From NCBI GenBank assembly GCA_947561395.2, contig OX387186.1:6933888-6997887 (forward strand): DNA of 64,000 nt, in the 5' to 3' direction. Each line of letters opens with the position of its first letter. Position 1 is the stretch's first letter. A program made the translations under genes and the position numbers. Positions 58,471-64,000 of the stretch are shown here, in pieces. This DNA comes from Buxus sempervirens. Its lineage: Eukaryota; Streptophyta; Magnoliopsida; Buxales; Buxaceae. The notes under the pieces were generated by a model. It worked only from the letters and a program-made list of their open reading frames with translations, was not told the origin of the DNA and ran no database searches.

Positions 58471-60069
58471 CCGACCTCACCCGGTTTGATTAGTTGGATT
58501 ATAATGGGTTTATTCTTTGCACATGTGCACACACTTGCACATGCATGCACACTCTTTTTGTACATATGCACACACTTGCACAAATGGGTCAAGGAAGATT
58601 TGCCGTCTTATTTAGTAAGTGTTGAATATACACAAGAACATATTCTGGGGAGTTCTGTCATAAAGGACGAGATAATTGCCTAAGGAAATTGGTTTTTAAG
58701 TGGGACCACTGTGACCCCTCCAATTACCTGGGAACTCTCCCGGAACATTGTTTTGTGTACTAATTCATCACTTTACTATATGAGACAGTGAAAATTCCTT
58801 CCCATGCACAAATGTGCACTCACGCACACTGTGGTTTCTTTACATGCTTTGATATAAATTGTGTGGGGTGACACGCGCGAGGGAGCCCGTGTGGGTGATC
58901 CGATTGAATGATTACCTAAACCTAGATCTCTCTAGCAGCCACCCTTCTTTATCGTATAAACAAATTTTGGGATGGTATTAGCCTCACGCGCCCTTGGCTT
59001 GCCAGGGAAAGCGAGGTAAAACATCCCCCCAGGTATCTGGATTCCTATAGCGCCACTGGTTTCTTGCCGTGGTATGCGAGGGTCTAATACTTGGCTCAGA
59101 CCCTTGCAGGCATTTGTCTCGGGCTGGGTACCCTTTTCCCACCTAATGCTCTGATACACCCTACTATGTGAATGTGAATGTGAATGTGAATGATGAATGA
59201 AGTCTAAAACCCATGAGTCCATCAGGGGCAACAACCCTTGCCTTCTTTTGTATCAAATTGAGTAGACCCTAGATTCTGGGCTACCTCAGCCCTAAATTAG
59301 GGAGCTTACCTAAACTTTGATCAGGGGAACCGCCCCAGATCCATGCATTGAGTCCGGAGAGCCGTGGGCCTCGACCCATTGAGTCCGTGGGAAGTATCTT
59401 GAGTCCGGATCAGTCTTTAAGCAGATGAAAGCAGGCCAGATCAGAACAAAGAAATTTGAACCCTAGATTTAGGCTTTTTTTTTTTTTTTTTTTTAACCTA
59501 CCCTTTTTGAATCAAATGTATCCTTTCTTAGAGTTCTCAACAACCCTAAGATTGCATTATTTTTTAGCTTTTTGGACATCATGTAATTTTCGCCCTAGCT
59601 GGCAAGTTGTAAGTTTAACATTAGCGGATGAAAGAGCAGATGAAATGATAAAGCTGGTCAGGACTTAGGTGTGCTTCCTTACACAAGTATGTCTAGAAGT
59701 CGTGCCTTAACAGGCACCAACCCTTAGGATCACACACTTTTTATTTCAGTTTAATGCTTTAATTCTAATTTTGAATGGACAGAACAAAAGCATAAAAAAA
59801 AGCAGTAAATCAATTTTCAGATGCTTGTTGGAAAAACCCCAATTTTCGGTTATGCAAAACTGCGATATCTGGTCACATTAGACCTCTTCCTTCTAATCCT
59901 ACTCTTTAATTATTCTAATATTAATACCTATAGGCGTTTCTTAAAGCACTCATGGATTGAACTCAGATCACACCCGAATGCATCTTATTCACAAGATCAC
60001 TCGGTTTTTGCCCTGGATCCAACGATCCAAATTGGTGGCGTTTGAAGATGGCCCCGTCAAGACCAACCC

Positions 60070-60540
60070 TTCAGATGAGCCCGGAGGCGGCTATTTTTAG
60101 CCCTTCCCCTGTGGAGACATAAGTCCAAAAATTGTGGTGCCTGGTGACCGATTCTTAAATCGGAGACCAACTGGGTGAACCCGGGTATTTGCTTTTTAGC
60201 TTACCCCCTATGGAGACATAAGTCCAAAAATTGTGGTGCCTGGTGACCGATTCTTAAATCGGAGACCAACTGGGTGAACCCGGGTATTTGCTTTTTAGCT
60301 TACCCCCTGCGGAGACATAAGTCCAAAATTTGTGGTGCCTGGTGACTGATTCTTAAATCGGAGACCAACTGGGTGAACCCGGAGGCGGCTATTTTTAGCC
60401 CTTCCCCTACGGAGACTCGACTTGAGTCCAAAAATTGTGGCACCTGGCGACCGATTCTTAAATCGGAGACCAGCTGGGTGAGCCCGGGTGTTGTTTTTTA
60501 GCTCACCCCCTGCGGAGACATAAGTCCAATCCCGTGATAT
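60070..60540 (+). repeat. Tandem array, about 4.5 units of 99-103 bp
   Basis: The unit anchor 'gagaca(t)' recurs at 60114, 60213, 60312, 60412 and 60515. Each unit contains the palindrome CCGATTCTTAAATCGG or a close variant, so each could form a hairpin in the RNA. The units are highly similar, which suggests recent expansion. Confidence 0.85.
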
Positions 60541-60585
60541 TGAGTTCAATTCATTATAAGCAAGCTCCGGTTCATTAGGGCATGA

Positions 60586-60965
60586 GCCAAGAGGTTCTCT
60601 TTCCTTGTCGTAAGCGACTAAAATAGATCAAATTCTTTAGGTTCTCTTTACTTGGTGACTTGACGCAGCTAAAACAGATCAATCCCTTGGGTTCTCTTTC
60701 CCAGTCGTCCACAAAACGACTAAAATAGACCACTAGACATTGGGTTCTCTCTCCCAGTTGCCTTTGTGCAACTAAAATAGATCACTACCTTGGGTTCTCT
60801 CTCCCAGTTGTCCATAGACGACTAAAACAGACCAATAGACATAGGGTTCTCTCTCCCAGTTGTCTTTTTACAGCTAAAACAGATCATTCCTTCAAGTTTT
60901 CTCTCCCAGTTGCCTTTGTGTAACTAAAAAGATACATTTTCAAAGATTCCCCCTAAGTTGCTTCC
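60586..60965 (+). repeat. Degenerate tandem array of about 60-bp units
   Basis: About seven copies built on 'gggttctctctcccagttg' followed by 'gcaactaaaatagatca'-like sequence. They lie between the 100-bp array and gag. Confidence 0.8.
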
Positions 60966-61190
60966 ACACAGCTAAATCAAATCACAAATTTGATCTAGAT
61001 TGACCATGGCAAAGAAAAAAATTAACAATATGCAAATAGATTCCAAAAGCAAAAAAAAAAAAAAAACAAACAAACATAAAAAAAATGTAAAAATGATTAA
61101 TTGCCAAATAAATGCACTAACTTGTAAAATGATCAACAGGTATCCAAAATTGCTCCAAGAAGCCCATACAATCTTCGATCTCGCAAAAGA

Positions 61191-62771
61191 TTGGATATGG
61201 ATGCACAAGGAAATCAGACTCCGCCAGCTCAGTACCAAGCGGAATCTAGTGAAACCCAAGTGGTTAATGACCTAACCCAAAAGATCGAAAACATGACTAT
61301 GGTTATTCAGTCCCTCATGGCAGAGATCAGGGATCTGAAACAAGTTCAACCAATAGTTCCGATCACTCAACAGCACCAACCACCACTTCCACCACGAGCA
61401 GAAGTGCCAGCAGTACCGCTTCCGCCACAACCAGCACAACCTCTACCTATGGCACCGCCACATCCGCCACAGCAAGATGTTCCATTCCCACCTCCTGTAG
61501 TAGATCTTGTCCACCCGATACAGCAGCAAGAACAATTCGCGCCCGTGCAACTGGGGCAGGATGAAGAAGACTGGTATAGAACGCAAGAAGCTCAATTCGA
61601 GGCCCGTCTGGCGGCCATGAAGGAAGATCTTCTGAAGCAGCTACAGCCAAACACGGTTCAAAGTGAGGCTACTCTGGAAAACCTCTGTTTTTTCTCGGAC
61701 ATACAACTCCCTGCCAAGTTCAAATGTCCTGAGTTGCACCAGTTTAATGGCACTGGTTGTCCACTAAACCACTTAAGGTCGTATTCTGGCGACATGTGCC
61801 AATACGCAAAAAATGAGAAAATCATGGTACAGTTCTTTCAGCGGTCTTTAACTGGGGCTGCTTATTATTGGTTTTTGAGCTTAGACAAAGCCAAGATAAA
61901 GACTTGGAATGATCTCGCTGCGGTGTTCATTCAGCAATATCGTTTGAACAGCCAGATGGTTCAAACAAGGGCAGAGCTGCAAAGGTTAGCAAAGAAGAGT
62001 CATGAATCAGTTCGAGACTATGCTAAGAGATGGAAAGAGTTGGCAACACTGGTCCAACCACCACTGCTAGAACAAGAGATGGCATCTTTGTTTATAGCAT
62101 CACTTGGTCAACCTTTCTTCACTTTATTACTGGGGCAAAGTTCTGCAAGTTTCAATGACTTGATTTTGACAGCTGATAGAATTGAAGATGCAGTAAGGTC
62201 AGGAAAGATAGATAGCAGTGGGCAAAATGCCACTCAGAGGAGGCCAATGGCGAATCAGGGCAATAGAAGCCAAGGACAAGAGCAACCATGGAGAACTGAA
62301 GGGCAGGAAGTGAACTATGTTCAACCTACTCAACCTTATCACATCTCCCAGAGGTCCCTGACAACAGCTCCACAGAATCAGGGACAAATGGCCGTAACAT
62401 ATCAGGGTCCACCAAGAAGGACAAGAGAAGAAATGGAGGCAAGGCTAAAAAGAGTATTCACTCCACTTCCCTACACACCAGCTGAGTTACTACCCACATT
62501 ATTAAAAGGAGGGTATTTGCAAATCAAGCCGCCAAATCCTAGAACATTCATCGGCAAGAATTACAATCCTAATGAGAGATGTGAGTACCACTCAAGGGCA
62601 CCGGGACATGACACCAACAGATGTTGGGATCTGAGGCATGATATCCAAGACTTGATTGATCAGAAACGCCTCACCGTAGACCCTCCTACTCCAACCAACA
62701 CACCAGCCACTGCTGTGACTCAAAACCCTCTTCCAGATCACAAGAGGGCATCTTCAAGCAGGACAAGTTGA
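61191..62771 (+). CDS. gag: Gag polyprotein of a Tat/Ogre-type retrotransposon
   Basis: A 526-residue nucleocapsid/capsid precursor. The N-terminus has a coiled-coil-like stretch (about residues 25-55). A Pro/Gln-rich linker (about 60-120) precedes the Retrotrans_gag capsid domain (about 170-340), recognisable from PAKFKCPELHQFNGTGCP and the later LTGAAYYWF, FIQQY and ESVRDYAKRWKELA stretches. Near residues 470-485 a modified zinc knuckle CEYHSRAPGHDTNRC (C-x2-H-x5-H-x4-C) is followed by the typical RHDIQDLID. The frame is intact and ends in TGA at 62769-62771 with no fused protease. Other in-frame starts are possible close by; I took the first Met after the leader. The protein probably packages element RNA in virus-like particles. 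Confidence 0.9.
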   Translation: MDMDAQGNQTPPAQYQAESSETQVVNDLTQKIENMTMVIQSLMAEIRDLKQVQPIVPITQQHQPPLPPRAEVPAVPLPPQPAQPLPMAPPHPPQQDVPFPPPVVDLVHPIQQQEQFAPVQLGQDEEDWYRTQEAQFEARLAAMKEDLLKQLQPNTVQSEATLENLCFFSDIQLPAKFKCPELHQFNGTGCPLNHLRSYSGDMCQYAKNEKIMVQFFQRSLTGAAYYWFLSLDKAKIKTWNDLAAVFIQQYRLNSQMVQTRAELQRLAKKSHESVRDYAKRWKELATLVQPPLLEQEMASLFIASLGQPFFTLLLGQSSASFNDLILTADRIEDAVRSGKIDSSGQNATQRRPMANQGNRSQGQEQPWRTEGQEVNYVQPTQPYHISQRSLTTAPQNQGQMAVTYQGPPRRTREEMEARLKRVFTPLPYTPAELLPTLLKGGYLQIKPPNPRTFIGKNYNPNERCEYHSRAPGHDTNRCWDLRHDIQDLIDQKRLTVDPPTPTNTPATAVTQNPLPDHKRASSSRTS

Positions 62772-64000
62772 AGAAATCAAGCAAGGTTGCAAGGCACAAC
62801 CAACCCTCAGACACAGTTCTCCTCCAAGTCCACCATTTCAAGGCTAAGTTAAATTTTATTTTTTTTGCACCGACCATCTCGAGCGAGATCAGTCATTTTG
62901 TAAGTGTTTTTGCATACCTTTACTTTCATGCAAACTTTAAAAACTTTTTAAAAAAATAAATAAATAAGAAAAGAAAAAAATTGGCAAGTGTTTGGTCGAT
63001 GATGACATCGCTCTGAGACCACTACCTTTTTGGCATGAACATGATCATGGAAAGATGCCAAGTTGCTCAAAAGTGTCTTCAGCTGGGTGCAAGATATTGC
63101 TCCCATGAGAACCTTTACTGAGCTAGTGGCCATCCTTTCCTGATCCAGACCCTGATTTTCCTTCCACACCTATTTTTACATTGGGCTAGAGCGATCCCTG
63201 AGAGAAAAGAGAGGAAAAGAAAAAGGAAGAAAAAGTGCCTAAACCAGCTAAGGGTCAAGGCTGACTTTTGCATCATGTCTTTGAGAAAGGATGAGAGGCC
63301 ATCCTTCTGCATCCTGAATCAATAATCGCTAGTTAAACACTTTGGGCTTGTTCGTGTTATTCAAATACCCGTATTGTGTCTAGCCACCCCACACTGGGGC
63401 AGAGCCAAAAAGAATAAGAACAAAAGGAAGCAAACTATTCCTGAACTAAATTTGCATCGAATACCTAAACCAAGTTGTCACAACTTCTGCAAAATGATGA
63501 AAGGCCATCCTTGATTTAATCTATCAAGTCTTCAAAACAAAATCCCTAGTCAAATCAGTTGAGCCTAATTTTTTTTTTCTAACCCATTGAGTCATGAGCC
63601 CTAAACATAGTGCTTAGAATGAAAGAAAAAAAAAAGAAAAAAACATGGATGTGCAAAAATGAAGCAAAAAGAAAACAGAAAGCACACTAGGGCATACGAA
63701 TCAAGGTGGACACCCAAAGCAAATGAAAGAAAAGGCCAAGGAAAAGGCGAAGGTCGCAAAAGACCCAAAAAGAAAATGAAAGAAAATGAAAAGGCATTGA
63801 CAAGGCCCAAGCAGTCAAGAAAAGGTTCAAAACATGACTCAACCCATTTGTAAAACTTTGAGCCATCTTCCCTTTCTTCCAAAAACCAAGACCTCAGACT
63901 TCATCTCATCCTATGAGAAAGTCCTTTTAGATTGCAGAAAATGTGACATTTGGATCTATGTAGATCAGTGATGAAGGAATTCAAAAGAAGAATCAGCTTT
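62772..64000 (+). other. Post-gag region without recognised pol
   Basis: In autonomous Tat elements the protease and reverse transcriptase would follow here. I see no aspartic-protease DTG/DSG context and no RT motifs in any frame, only short unsupported frames, a purine-rich stretch near 63620-63840, and T-rich patches. The element may therefore lack pol, or pol may begin beyond the window after a long spacer. Confidence 0.5.

Larger units (their letters stand above)
58471..61190 (+). other. Long 5' leader of the retrotransposon
   Basis: Untranslated region between the primer-binding site and gag. It has short 'acacttgcacatgc'-like repeats (about 58520-58580), a 'gtgaat' microsatellite (about 59165-59195) and two tandem arrays described separately. 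No ORF is convincing. Confidence 0.55.
56417..64000 (+). mobile_element. Tat/Ogre-type LTR retrotransposon, 5' part, inserted in a GLR intron
   Basis: Order seen: 5' LTR, primer-binding site, about 2.7-kb repeat-rich leader, gag ORF, then at least 1.2 kb without recognisable protease, reverse transcriptase or integrase. Long leaders and this gag type are typical of the Tat/Ogre lineage of Ty3/gypsy elements. The expected target duplication is ACCTA (56412-56416). The 3' LTR would lie beyond the window. Orientation is opposite to the GLR gene. Confidence 0.75.

Noticed and set aside
61447..61650. Reverse-strand frame inside gag
   Set aside because: Shadow of the gag coding region; no independent support.
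63601..63882. Reverse-strand hydrophobic 93-codon frame
   Set aside because: Phe/Leu-rich product of an A-rich tract on the plus strand; no start context or homology visible.

Overview
This is a window of nuclear DNA from a flowering plant. The evidence is a family of clade-II-type glutamate receptor-like (GLR) genes with GT/AG introns, many Ty3/gypsy (Tat/Ogre-type) LTRs, a gag polyprotein, and low gene density with AT-rich spacers. The species cannot be named from sequence alone. I see no rRNA or tRNA genes, CRISPR arrays or prokaryotic operons.

Layout. Positions 1-25.6 kb are an LTR graveyard. It holds seven solo or nested LTRs of related Tat-type families, six of them with both ends in the window and matching 5-bp target-site duplications (five exact, one 4 of 5). 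The centrepiece is a nest at 7813-19859: a plus-strand LTR carries a minus-strand LTR (8667-11072) and a plus-strand LTR (12638-18881), and the latter is itself split by a minus-strand LTR (15791-18151). Positions 25.6-31.7 kb hold AT-rich debris, a probable small Helitron end, and a TIR element (28934-31659) that has picked up exon 1 of an acyl-CoA oxidase 1 gene plus another unidentified gene fragment.

Positions 31.7-56.3 kb hold a minus-strand GLR family of three duplicated units. Copy 1 (32910-36791) and copy 2 (45975-50138) keep the same five exons and clean splice sites, but each has one private frameshifting indel. Copy 3 shows only its last exon (55918-56313), because an LTR element is inserted in the preceding intron; its other exons, if present, lie beyond the right edge. 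Between the copies lie a foldback repeat (38.6-40.1 kb), a truncated LTR (41685-43870) that matches the left edge of the window, and LTR-like elements (about 50.5-55 kb). Intron 2 of copy 1 contains a perfect 59-bp inverted repeat with a 17-nt loop.

Positions 56.4-64 kb are the 5' part of a Tat/Ogre-type retrotransposon: a 2-kb 5' LTR, a primer-binding site, a repeat-rich leader, a 526-residue gag ORF, then apparently noncoding sequence. No protease or polymerase is visible before the window ends, so it may be a gag-only element.

The signals most worth following are the intronic hairpin in GLR copy 1, the family-specific palindrome arrays that occur twice in each of several LTRs, the gene-capturing TIR element, and the independent disruption of each GLR copy.
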